Positions 1 to 6,513 of a stretch of DNA of 9,559 bases are shown piece by piece (within the stretch, counting starts at the first letter, position 1; each line of letters begins with the position of its first letter). Made by a program: the position numbers and the translations under genes. Source of the DNA: Firmicutes bacterium UBA3738 (lineage in GTDB: Bacteria; Bacillota; Clostridia; Peptostreptococcales; Anaerovoracaceae); assembly GCA_002372505.1 (NCBI GenBank), contig DFGY01000078.1, positions 1 to 9,559 on the forward strand. Reading direction: 5' to 3'. The notes under the pieces were generated by a model that saw nothing but the letters and a program-made list of their open reading frames with translations, did no database searches and was not told the DNA's origin.

Positions 1-445
1 CAGAAAGGGCGACTTCAGAAGAGCGAGAGCCGGCGCAATCAACATAGTTCCAAACTCAACAGGCGCAGCCAAGGCTATCGGCCTGGTAATTCCGGAGCTG
101 GACGGTAAGCTCATCGGCTCGGCTCAGAGAGTGCCTGTTGCATCGGGATCCATTACAATTCTCGACGCAACGCTTAAAGACGAGACAGACTCCGTAAGCG
201 TTGAGGGAATCAACGAAGCAATGAAGGCTGCGGCCAACGAGTCCTTCGGTTACACGGAAGAAGAGCTGGTATCCAGCGACATCGTAGGTATCAGCTACGG
301 CTCGCTTTTCGACGCCACTCAGACTCTCGCCGAAAGATGCGGCACGAACATTTACGAAGTAAGAATCGTCGCCTGGTACGACAACGAAATGAGTTACGTA
401 AGTCAGCTTATCAGAACGCTTAAATACATGGGTAATCTTAAGTAG
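1..445 (+). CDS. gap: Glyceraldehyde-3-phosphate dehydrogenase, C-terminal part
   Basis: This is the last 147 codons of a type I phosphorylating GAPDH, the cytosolic glycolytic enzyme that converts glyceraldehyde-3-phosphate, NAD+ and phosphate to 1,3-bisphosphoglycerate. The reading frame is open from base 2 and the gene starts outside the window. Seen directly: the RRARAGA stretch, NIVPNSTGAAKAIGLVIPEL, the substrate-binding region AQRVPVASGS, and the C-terminal signature AWYDNEMSY ahead of a TAG stop. Family members are about 330-340 residues, so more than half is missing, including the NAD-binding Rossmann half and the catalytic Cys of the SCTTN motif. An internal GTG at 131 is not a start, because conserved GAPDH sequence continues upstream of it. 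The aldolase gene follows 19 bases later, suggesting one transcript. Confidence 0.97.
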   Translation, partial: RKGDFRRARAGAINIVPNSTGAAKAIGLVIPELDGKLIGSAQRVPVASGSITILDATLKDETDSVSVEGINEAMKAAANESFGYTEEELVSSDIVGISYGSLFDATQTLAERCGTNIYEVRIVAWYDNEMSYVSQLIRTLKYMGNLK

Positions 446-464
446 ATCCGGAAAGGGGAATAAG

Positions 465-1271
465 ATGCAGAACAGAATTCTGGAAAAAGCAAAAAAGGGT
501 GAGATTTCATACGGAACCTTCAGCCATCTGAAGTCCAGCGTAACTGTGGATGCCCTGGCCTATGTGGGGTTGGACTATTTCATAGTAGACACTGAGCACG
601 CTCCCGTGGCAACGGATGAAGCCGATGAACTCATAGCGCTTATTGCAGCCCGGGGAATGAGCCCGGTGGTAAGAGTTAAGAACACGGACAGAGGCTCCAT
701 TCTAAACGCACTGGATTCAGGAGCTCACGCCCTGATTATTCCAAACCTTAAGACCCTGGACGAAGCGAAGAGAATCGTGGAATACGGCAAATTCACTCCC
801 GTAGGCGAGCGTGGATTCTGCCCCACAAGAGACTGCGCATGGGGAGCCGGCCCACAGTTTGAAGGCGGCATGGTAGAGTACATGAAGCAGGCTAACGAGA
901 ATACTCTTCTCATTCCTCAGTGTGAGACAAAGGAATGCGTTGAGATTGTCGAAGAAGTAATTAACACTCCGGGAATCGACGGACTCTTCATCGGACCTAT
1001 GGACCTGTCCATAAACCTGGGAGTGCCGGGAGACTTTGATTCTCCGATATTTAAAGATGCAGTAGCCAAGACGGTTAAGGCCTGCAAGGATGCAGGAAAG
1101 CTGAGCCTTGGATTTGCGGGGAGCCCCGAGCTGGCAGCCAGCTACAAGGCTGAAGGCTACAGCAGCATAGCTTACGGAGTTGACGTGATGATGCTTCAGT
1201 CGGCGTACACTAAGGCTCTTGCGGAAATAGGTGCCGGAGTTGCCGGTGAGGATGGAGTAAAGTACGGCTAA
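465..1271 (+). CDS. HpcH/HpaI-family aldolase (class II, metal-dependent)
   Basis: The protein has 268 residues, the usual length for HpaI/GarL-type aldolases, which cleave 2-keto-3-deoxy acids to pyruvate plus an aldehyde using a divalent metal. Positions match the E. coli HpaI pattern closely: E44-H45 in DTEHAP (catalytic His), R70 in VVRVKN (pyruvate binding), PVGERG near 112-117, and QCE with E154 plus D180 in FIGPMDLS as the presumed metal ligands. The ATG follows GGAAAGGGGAATAAG, a good Shine-Dalgarno at suitable distance, and no other start fits better. It sits 19 bases after gap and 17 bases before the hydrolase. The physiological substrate cannot be read from the sequence: 2-keto-3-deoxyglucarate, 4-hydroxy-2-oxoheptanedioate and related acids all remain possible. 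No genes of aromatic or glucarate degradation are in view. Family assignment is secure; specificity is unknown. Confidence 0.9.
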   Translation: MQNRILEKAKKGEISYGTFSHLKSSVTVDALAYVGLDYFIVDTEHAPVATDEADELIALIAARGMSPVVRVKNTDRGSILNALDSGAHALIIPNLKTLDEAKRIVEYGKFTPVGERGFCPTRDCAWGAGPQFEGGMVEYMKQANENTLLIPQCETKECVEIVEEVINTPGIDGLFIGPMDLSINLGVPGDFDSPIFKDAVAKTVKACKDAGKLSLGFAGSPELAASYKAEGYSSIAYGVDVMMLQSAYTKALAEIGAGVAGEDGVKYG

Positions 1272-1288
1272 GAAGAGCGTTTGGTAAT

Positions 1289-2245
1289 ATGCCTATAATT
1301 ATTCTGTTGATTTTAATAATAATAGTTGTCGCTGTAGGCATTATCAGCGGCAACTACTTCTATAACAAAGTTTTCAGCACTGTTTCCGGTCAGAAAACTC
1401 CCGGTAATCCGGAGGGCGATGACTACGAGATTGACAACAAATTTTTCGATACCGCGAGAAGTGCCGGGAACTTTGAAGATGTGTACATGCAGTCCCGGGA
1501 CGGCCTCTTGCTACACGGAATTGTCATTCAGGAATGCAATCTTGTGACAGGAGAGCCTGCTCAATACCAGAGCGGGAAGTGGGCTGTGCTTTGTCATGGC
1601 TACACGGGGAAGGCGGCAAACATGTCTTCCTTCGCGGAGATTTTTGCGTCTCTGGGATTCTCCATTCTGGCTGTGGACCTTAGGGGACACGGTGACAGTG
1701 AGGGAAAGTACCGCGGCATGGGCTGGCACGATAGTTTTGATGTAAAAGAGTGGTGTGAATATCTGGAGTCTCACTATACGGTGACGGACATTGCTCTTTA
1801 TGGAATATCCATGGGTGGCACAACGGTAATGTGTGCTTCGGGGCATGCCCTGCCGGATTCGGTAAAACTCATCGTTGAGGACTGCGGCTATTCCTCAATA
1901 AAAGACGAAATGAAGTACAACACGAAACTGCGTTACAAGATTCCATCTTTCCCGCTGATTAACTTCTTAAGCGGGGCGACAAAGGCGCGAGCCGGCTTTA
2001 GCGTTTTGAAAGACGGCAATGCAGTTGCACAGCTGAAAAAGTCAAAGGTTCCAATTCTGTTTATCCATGGAGAAGAAGACCTCTTCGTCCCATTCTCCAT
2101 GCTGGGAAAGGTCTACAAAGCAGCACCGGGCCCCAAGGAAAAGTTCGTAGTTCACGGAGCCGGCCACGGTAAATCCTTTACGCTTGACCCGGAAGGATAC
2201 CGCAACGCAATATATTCATTTTTATACAAGTACATACACATATAG
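1289..2245 (+). CDS. Membrane-anchored alpha/beta hydrolase
   Basis: This 318-residue serine hydrolase of the alpha/beta fold has a complete catalytic set: oxyanion-region HG in LCHGYTG (103-104), nucleophile S174 in the elbow GISMG (172-176), acid D264 in HGEEDLFVP, and base H293 in GAGHGKS. The strand signature AVDLRGHGDSEG (128-139) is typical of the family. Residues 2-20 are an unbroken hydrophobic stretch with no obvious cleavage site, so the protein is probably anchored in the membrane by its N-terminus. Which side the catalytic domain faces cannot be told from this. It resembles COG1073-type peptidases/esterases, whose substrates are mostly unknown. The ribosome-binding site is weak (GAAGAGCG about 10 bases upstream), and close linkage to the aldolase suggests translation from the same message. 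The TAG stop directly abuts the first trace of the hairpin repeat array. Confidence 0.88.
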   Translation: MPIIILLILIIIVVAVGIISGNYFYNKVFSTVSGQKTPGNPEGDDYEIDNKFFDTARSAGNFEDVYMQSRDGLLLHGIVIQECNLVTGEPAQYQSGKWAVLCHGYTGKAANMSSFAEIFASLGFSILAVDLRGHGDSEGKYRGMGWHDSFDVKEWCEYLESHYTVTDIALYGISMGGTTVMCASGHALPDSVKLIVEDCGYSSIKDEMKYNTKLRYKIPSFPLINFLSGATKARAGFSVLKDGNAVAQLKKSKVPILFIHGEEDLFVPFSMLGKVYKAAPGPKEKFVVHGAGHGKSFTLDPEGYRNAIYSFLYKYIHI

Positions 2246-2310
2246 GTTGGAGAATATCTAGTTATTCCTATATCGAATTGCAGGACCGGCGGCATTGTAT
2301 TAGTACAGAG

Positions 2311-2404
2311 TCCAACATTATTTATGTGGGAGAAAAAATGTTGGAATAGAAGTTCGAATTAAGGTGACCTAGCAGGGAGAAATGAGCGGATACTGGTGTT
2401 TCAT
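2311..2404 (+). repeat. Repeat unit 1, near-copy of unit 4
   Basis: This is one 94-bp unit (35-bp hairpin plus 59-bp spacer) closely matching 2593-2686. The spacers agree at 52 of 59 positions, with an exact 22-base block at 2354-2375 that includes the small palindrome AGGTGACCT. The hairpins differ at 5 of 35 positions. The offset between the two units is 282 bp, three periods, which points to duplication of a block of units. Confidence 0.88.
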
Positions 2405-2592
2405 TCCAACATTATTGCTGTAGGAAAAATAATGTTGGAGCAGACAGGTTGTTGATGGAGGGGTTCGATAGAAAAAAGCTCTTTAAACAGTACCAAATTC
2501 CAACATTATTGTCGTATGAAGAAAAATGTTGGAAGGGAAGCGCGGTTAGTGAAGACTGACAAGCAAAAAAACCACTTACAATCGTCCGAAAT

Positions 2593-2686
2593 TCAAACAT
2601 TATCTTTGTGAGAGGAAAAATGTTGGAATAGATGCTCGAATTAAGGTGACCTAGCAGTGAGAAATGAGCGAATACTGATGTTTTGT
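2593..2686 (+). repeat. Repeat unit 4, near-copy of unit 1
   Basis: This is the second copy of the unit at 2311-2404; its exact 22-base block is at 2636-2657. The following hairpin (unit 5) shares the loop start GCTGTA with unit 2, as expected if units 1 and 2 together were copied to positions 4 and 5. Similarity of unit 5 to unit 2 ends a few bases after its hairpin. Confidence 0.88.
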
Positions 2687-2746
2687 TCCAACATTATTGC
2701 TGTAATAAAAGCAATGTTGGAACAGAGGAAGATTTAGAGGAGATTT

Positions 2747-2785
2747 ATGATGGTCGGGAATGGGGTGCTGTTTTATCAGACATAG
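2747..2785 (+). CDS. Possible 12-codon leader or remnant reading frame
   Basis: A strong Shine-Dalgarno-like AGAGGAG (2736-2742) precedes two adjacent ATG codons (2747 and 2750). The second is at the better spacing of 7 bases. The frame encodes only MMVGNGVLFYQT before TAG. It lies just after the last hairpin and before the REP-like element. It could be a leader peptide, the stump of a gene cut by rearrangement, or chance. Nothing in the peptide suggests attenuation, such as a run of one amino acid. Only the ribosome-binding site supports it. Confidence 0.15.
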   Translation: MMVGNGVLFYQT

Positions 2786-2810
2786 TATCCCGTTCTTTCA
2801 TGGGCCAAAA

Positions 2811-2842
2811 AGATGACAGGAGAACCGTCCCCCTGTCACCTT
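2811..2842 (-). repeat. REP-like palindrome (GGGGACGGTTCTC family), copy 1
   Basis: Read on the minus strand, bases 2840-2820 give GGTGACAG followed by GGGGACGGTTCTC. They match 9538-9558 (plus strand) at 20 of 21 positions. The element can fold: TGACAGG at 2814-2820 pairs with CCTGTCA at 2832-2838 around an 11-nt loop. From memory, this motif is a dispersed repeat in many bacterial genomes, often near IS200-like (REP-associated tyrosine) transposases. No transposase is in this window. Confidence 0.75.
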
Positions 2843-2845
2843 GAA

Positions 2846-2874
2846 TTTACTGAAATTTCTGAGTGCATTATTAT
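2846..2874 (+). promoter_or_regulatory. Candidate promoter for pyc
   Basis: A -35-like TTTACT (2846-2851) and a -10-like TATTAT (2869-2874) are separated by 17 bases in an AT-rich stretch. They match sigma-A consensus at 4/6 and 5/6. Transcription would start near 2881, leaving a leader of about 80 bases that contains the 2923-2950 dyad. The region is AT-rich, so chance matches are likely. Confidence 0.35.
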
Positions 2875-2922
2875 GTTTTTCTACATATATATGTTGATGA
2901 AAATGCTGGAATATGTTAGGAT

Positions 2923-2950
2923 TTTACCAGTGTAATTTATTACTGGTAAA
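2923..2950 (+). promoter_or_regulatory. 9-bp dyad overlapping the pyc ribosome-binding site
   Basis: TTTACCAGT (2923-2931) and ACTGGTAAA (2942-2950) are perfect inverted repeats around a 10-base centre. The right arm runs into the Shine-Dalgarno AAAGGAG (2948-2954). It could be a protein operator, or an RNA hairpin that partly hides the ribosome-binding site. No known regulator site is recognised. Confidence 0.5.
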
Positions 2951-2954
2951 GGAG
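2948..2954 (+). promoter_or_regulatory. pyc ribosome-binding site
   Basis: AAAGGAG lies six bases before the ATG at 2961. It decides the start in favour of 2961 over an in-frame ATG at 2913, which would add 16 residues (MLGFYQCNLLLVKEHK) not typical of the family and encoded by the dyad region. Confidence 0.8.
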
Positions 2955-2960
2955 CATAAA

Positions 2961-5900
2961 ATGAGTGAAATCAAGAACTTTAAGAGAGTCCTCGTAGCCA
3001 ATAGAGGCGAAATAGCGACGAGAGTCATCAGGGCTTGTAAAGAGCTTGGCATCCGTAGTGTTGCTATTTATTCAGAAGAGGACAAAAACGCTAGCTTCAG
3101 AACGAAGGCTGACGAATCATACCAGATAGGTAAGGGTAAGTCTCCGGTAGACGCCTACCTGTCTATTCAGGAAATAGTTGATCTGGCTGTGGCTAAAGGC
3201 GTTGACGCCATTCACCCGGGCTATGGTCTTCTCTCCGAAAACCCGGACTTTGCACAGGCTTGTGCCAATGCAGGCATAGAGTTCATCGGACCTACTGCTG
3301 AGATGATGCACAGTCTCGGTGATAAGATTCAGTCTAAAATCGTAGCTAAGAGCGTAGACGTAAAAACAATTCCAGGCGTTGAGGAAGCTATTAAGACTGA
3401 GGAAGAAGCTATTGAGTTTGCAGAGATGGCAGGCTATCCGGTAATGCTGAAAGCTGCTGCAGGTGGCGGCGGCCGTGGAATGAGAATCGTAAACACACCG
3501 GAAAGACTCGTAGAAGAATTCAACAGTGCCAAGAGCGAGGCTCTAAAGGCCTTTGGCGTTGACGATATATTCATTGAAAAATATCTGGACAAACCGAAGC
3601 ATATCGAAGTACAGATCATGGGCGACAAGTACGGCAACATCGTTCACCTGTACGAAAGAGACTGCTCCGTTCAGAGAAGATATCAGAAGGTTGTGGAATT
3701 TACACCTTCCCTCTGCCTCACAGATGAGCAGAGAGAAGCTATTTGCGCCGACGCTATGAAGATTGCTCACGCAGTTGACTACCGCAACGCAGGTACAGTT
3801 GAATTCCTTCTGGACAACGACGGCAATCACTACTTCATCGAGATGAACCCTCGTATCCAGGTAGAGCACACTGTAACGGAGCTGGTAACGGACGTTGACC
3901 TTGTTCAGACACAGATTCTCGTTGCCCAAGGGTACAGACTCGATTCACCGGAAATTAACCTGAAGCAGGAAGACATTACTGTGAACGGCTACGCTATTCA
4001 GTGCCGTATCACAACTGAAGACCCGCTGAACGGTTTTGCTCCGGACTACGGCAACATCGAGCTTTACAGAAGCGGCTCCGGCTTTGGTATCAGACTTGAC
4101 GCAGGTAACTGCTATACAGGCGCTGAAATCACACCTTACTACGACAGCCTTCTCGTTAAGATGACTGCCCACGCTCGTACATTCGAAGATACGAGAAGAA
4201 AGGCAATCAGAGCCCTGAGAGAAACAATCGTAAAGGGCGTAAAGACAAACCAGGACTTCCTGATCAACGTGCTGAACCACCAGATATTCAAGGATGGCGA
4301 CTGCAACACAGGATTCATCGGAGACCACCCGGAGCTGTTTAACTTTGCAATGCAGCAGGACGACGAGGCAAGAATCCTCAAGTTCCTGGGTAACAAATAC
4401 GTAAACGAAACAAGAGGCGAAAAGCCTGAATTCAACGTACCTGTATTCCCGAAGATTCCTCAGGAAGAAATAAACAAGCTGGAAGGTACAAAGCAGATTC
4501 TCGATAAGCTGGGTCCAAAGGGTCTTGCAGACTGGGTACTGGATCAGAAGAGACTGCTCCTCACAGATACAACAATGCGTGACGCACAGCAGTCCCTCAT
4601 GGCTACGAGAGTGCGTACAGTAGACATGGAAAAGATTGCACCGGGAGTTGCGTACAACGAAAACGGCATGTTCTCACTTGAAATGTGGGGCGGTGCCACC
4701 TTCGATACATCAATCAGATTCCTGGGTGAAGATCCATGGGAAAGACTTACAACACTGAGAGAAAAGATACCTAACATTCTGTTCCAGATGCTCATTCGCG
4801 GAGCAAACGGCGTTGGATACAAGAACTATCCGGACAACGTAATCCGTGAATTCGTAAAGGAATCAGCCGCCAGCGGCATAGATGTATTCAGAATATTCGA
4901 CTCCCTGAACTGGATCCAGGGTATGGAAGTCGCTCTCGACGAAGTACTCAACCAGGGCAAGGTTGCTGAAGCATGTATCTGCTACACAGGCGACATTCTC
5001 GACGAGACAAGGACTAAGTACACACTTGATTACTATGTAAGAATGGCCAAGGAACTTGAAAAGCGCGGCGCACACATTCTGGGTATCAAGGACATGTCCG
5101 GTCTGCTTAAGCCAATCGCAGCCAGAGAGCTCATTACAGCACTTAAGAACGAACTTACTATTCCTGTTCATCTCCATACCCACGACACAAGTGGTAACGG
5201 AGTTGCAACGGTTCTGCTGGCGGCAATCGCTGATGTGGACATTTGCGACGCTGCTATTTCCAGCATGTCAGGTCTCACCAGCCAGCCTAACTTAAACTCC
5301 ATAGTTGCTGCCTGCGAACACGGCCGCAGAGACACAGGACTGGATCTGGACAAGCTGCAGGTAATCAGTGATTACTGGGCAGATGTAAGACCGGTATACA
5401 AGAAATTCGAATCAGACTTTATGGCTGCAACAGCCGAGATTTACAAATACGAGCTTCCGGGCGGACAGTACTCCAACCTGAAGCCTCAGGTAGAAAGCTT
5501 CGGTCTTGGACACAAGTTCAAGGAAGTAAAGGATATGTACCGCGAAGTAAACATCATGCTTGGCGACATTGTAAAGGTAACACCTTCATCAAAGGCCGTA
5601 GGCGACATGGCAATATTCATGGTACAGAACGAACTGACACCAGAGAACATTTACGAAAAAGCACAGGGAATGGACTTCCCGGATTCAATAGTTTCATTCT
5701 TCGAAGGAATGATGGGTCAGCCGGAAGGCGGATTCCCGGAAAAACTGCAGAAGCTGGTGCTCAAAGACAGAGAGCCAATTACATGCAGACCGGGCGAACT
5801 TCTGGAGCCTGTTGACTTCGAAGCAGTTAAGAAAAAGCTTCAGGACGAGTACGAACTGGAAGGCAACGCTAAGCAGTGCCTGTCCTACGCACTCTTCGAA

Positions 5901-6428
5901 AAGGTTTACGAAGACTACCTTAAGAAGCTTAAGAGTGACGGCGACTTCAGAAAGATGGGATCCGATATCTTCTTCCACGGCCTTGCAGTAGGCGAGACCT
6001 GCGAAATCAAAATCGAAGAAGGTAACGAAATGGTTATCAAGCTTCTGGAAGTTAAGGATCACAATCCTGACGGTACCTGCGACTGCATATTCGAACTTAA
6101 CGGTGCACGTATGGTTGTACAGATTAAGGACGAAAAGGCCGGCGTAGTCGGAGCGGAAAACATTATCGTTTACGCTGACGAAAACGACCCGAGCGAAGTA
6201 GGCGCCAACATTTCAGGAAGCATCGTCAAGCTTCTGGTCAGCAAGGGTCAGGCCGTTGAAGAAAACGAGCCTATAGCTGTAATCGAAGCTATGAAGATGG
6301 AAACAAACATCCTCGCCACAATGACCGGCGTAATCGACGAGATTTGCGTCAAGGAAGGCGAAGCTGTTGACAGCGGCCAGCTCATTGCCAGAATCGGCGA
6401 AGGCGGCGCTGATGAAGAGGAAGAATAA
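2961..6428 (+). CDS. pyc: Pyruvate carboxylase, biotin-dependent, single chain
   Basis: This cytosolic anaplerotic enzyme makes oxaloacetate from pyruvate, bicarbonate and ATP. The chain is 1155 residues, full length for the family, with no break. Domains in order: biotin carboxylase (about 1-450), with VLVANRGEIATRVIRA, HPGYGLLSEN, the ATP-grasp loop KAAAGGGGRGM, ERDCSVQRRYQK and FIEMNPRIQVEHTVTE; carboxyltransferase (about 525-800), with TDTTMRDAQQS containing metal ligand D541, GIKDMSG containing the presumed carboxylated K710, and HLHTHDTSGNG with H739 and H741; a PYC/OADA linker region; and a C-terminal biotinyl domain whose EAMKMETN places biotin on K1112. The tail ends in acidic DEEEE. 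Biotin carboxylase and carboxyltransferase in one chain, together with RDAQQS, mark pyruvate carboxylase rather than an oxaloacetate decarboxylase alpha subunit. It is followed by a hairpin and the pyr genes; its product feeds aspartate and so pyrimidines. Confidence 0.97.
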   Translation: MSEIKNFKRVLVANRGEIATRVIRACKELGIRSVAIYSEEDKNASFRTKADESYQIGKGKSPVDAYLSIQEIVDLAVAKGVDAIHPGYGLLSENPDFAQACANAGIEFIGPTAEMMHSLGDKIQSKIVAKSVDVKTIPGVEEAIKTEEEAIEFAEMAGYPVMLKAAAGGGGRGMRIVNTPERLVEEFNSAKSEALKAFGVDDIFIEKYLDKPKHIEVQIMGDKYGNIVHLYERDCSVQRRYQKVVEFTPSLCLTDEQREAICADAMKIAHAVDYRNAGTVEFLLDNDGNHYFIEMNPRIQVEHTVTELVTDVDLVQTQILVAQGYRLDSPEINLKQEDITVNGYAIQCRITTEDPLNGFAPDYGNIELYRSGSGFGIRLDAGNCYTGAEITPYYDSLLVKMTAHARTFEDTRRKAIRALRETIVKGVKTNQDFLINVLNHQIFKDGDCNTGFIGDHPELFNFAMQQDDEARILKFLGNKYVNETRGEKPEFNVPVFPKIPQEEINKLEGTKQILDKLGPKGLADWVLDQKRLLLTDTTMRDAQQSLMATRVRTVDMEKIAPGVAYNENGMFSLEMWGGATFDTSIRFLGEDPWERLTTLREKIPNILFQMLIRGANGVGYKNYPDNVIREFVKESAASGIDVFRIFDSLNWIQGMEVALDEVLNQGKVAEACICYTGDILDETRTKYTLDYYVRMAKELEKRGAHILGIKDMSGLLKPIAARELITALKNELTIPVHLHTHDTSGNGVATVLLAAIADVDICDAAISSMSGLTSQPNLNSIVAACEHGRRDTGLDLDKLQVISDYWADVRPVYKKFESDFMAATAEIYKYELPGGQYSNLKPQVESFGLGHKFKEVKDMYREVNIMLGDIVKVTPSSKAVGDMAIFMVQNELTPENIYEKAQGMDFPDSIVSFFEGMMGQPEGGFPEKLQKLVLKDREPITCRPGELLEPVDFEAVKKKLQDEYELEGNAKQCLSYALFEKVYEDYLKKLKSDGDFRKMGSDIFFHGLAVGETCEIKIEEGNEMVIKLLEVKDHNPDGTCDCIFELNGARMVVQIKDEKAGVVGAENIIVYADENDPSEVGANISGSIVKLLVSKGQAVEENEPIAVIEAMKMETNILATMTGVIDEICVKEGEAVDSGQLIARIGEGGADEEEE

Positions 6429-6441
6429 TTATTCTGATAAT

Positions 6442-6470
6442 AGATGCGGGCATGTTAAATGTCCGCATCT
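6442..6470 (+). terminator. Hairpin after pyc, possible terminator or processing site
   Basis: AGATGCGG (6442-6449) pairs with CCGCATCT (6463-6470), extended by a G-T pair and CAT/ATG, giving a 12-bp stem with a 5-nt loop (GTTAA). It starts 13 bases after the pyc stop. The bases after the stem (TACTAAATAA) are not a T-run, so this is not a canonical intrinsic terminator. It may stabilise the pyc message or allow partial read-through into pyrC. Confidence 0.45.
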
Positions 6471-6503
6471 TACTAAATAACAGAACAGATGACGAACAAG
6501 TTT

Positions 6504-6508
6504 GGAGG
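6504..6508 (+). promoter_or_regulatory. pyrC ribosome-binding site
   Basis: GGAGG lies five bases before the ATG at 6514. It rules out the in-frame TTG at 6502, which would make the site part of the coding sequence. Confidence 0.8.
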
Positions 6509-6513
6509 AATGG

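Larger units (their letters stand above)
2246..2721. repeat. Array of 35-bp hairpins with exact 94-bp period
   Basis: Five palindromic elements lie at 2311-2345, 2405-2439, 2499-2533, 2593-2627 and 2687-2721. Each is 35 bp and each starts exactly 94 bp after the last. The left arm is TCCAACATT, usually followed by ATT; the right arm is AATGTTGGA. Element 2 extends to a perfect 12-bp stem (AATAATGTTGGA) with an 11-nt loop. Element 4 carries one arm change (TCAAACATT). Loops vary in sequence but not in length. The 59-bp spacers are unrelated except in units 1 and 4. An in-phase GTTGGA at 2246-2251 may be the remnant of an earlier element. None of the hairpins is followed by a T-run, so they do not look like terminators. 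The spacer from 2252 to 2310 shows nothing else. I know of no family that matches; function is unknown. Confidence 0.9.

Noticed and set aside
2311..2345. Hairpin 1 as the intrinsic terminator of the hydrolase operon
   Set aside because: The stem is AT-rich and is followed by ATAGAAG, not a T-run, and the same holds for the other four copies.
2412..2600. 62-codon minus-strand open frame within the array
   Set aside because: It is made of repeat and spacer sequence, has no ribosome-binding site that I can see, and resembles no protein family.
2311..2721. A CRISPR array
   Set aside because: Geometry is suggestive, but only the arms of the 35-bp elements are conserved while their loops vary. 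Two spacers are near-copies, the 59-bp spacers are long for CRISPR, and no cas gene is in the window.
2311..2721. Integron attC sites, since the arms fit the YYYAAC ... GTTRRR core pattern
   Set aside because: At 35 bp the elements are shorter than known attC sites. They lack the second (L-box) pair, carry no cassette genes in the 59-bp intervals, and no integrase is visible.
2311..2721. A TIGR-type interspaced guide RNA array
   Set aside because: The units do not show the alternating edge-repeat/loop-repeat layout with two short spacers, and no Nop5-domain (Tas) gene is near.
2861..2910. A further degenerate copy of the hairpin (CATTATT at 2866 and AATGCTGGA at 2902)
   Set aside because: The arms are 50 bp apart end to end instead of 35, the right arm is one base out of phase with the 94-bp grid, and the region is AT-rich enough for chance matches.
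2913..2960. Upstream ATG at 2913 as the pyc start
   Set aside because: It has no Shine-Dalgarno, and the extra 16 residues are encoded by the dyad and ribosome-binding site that serve ATG 2961.
3543..6062. Several antisense open frames of 60-130 codons under pyc
   Set aside because: They arise from the strong codon bias of pyc, lack start signals, and their translations resemble no protein.
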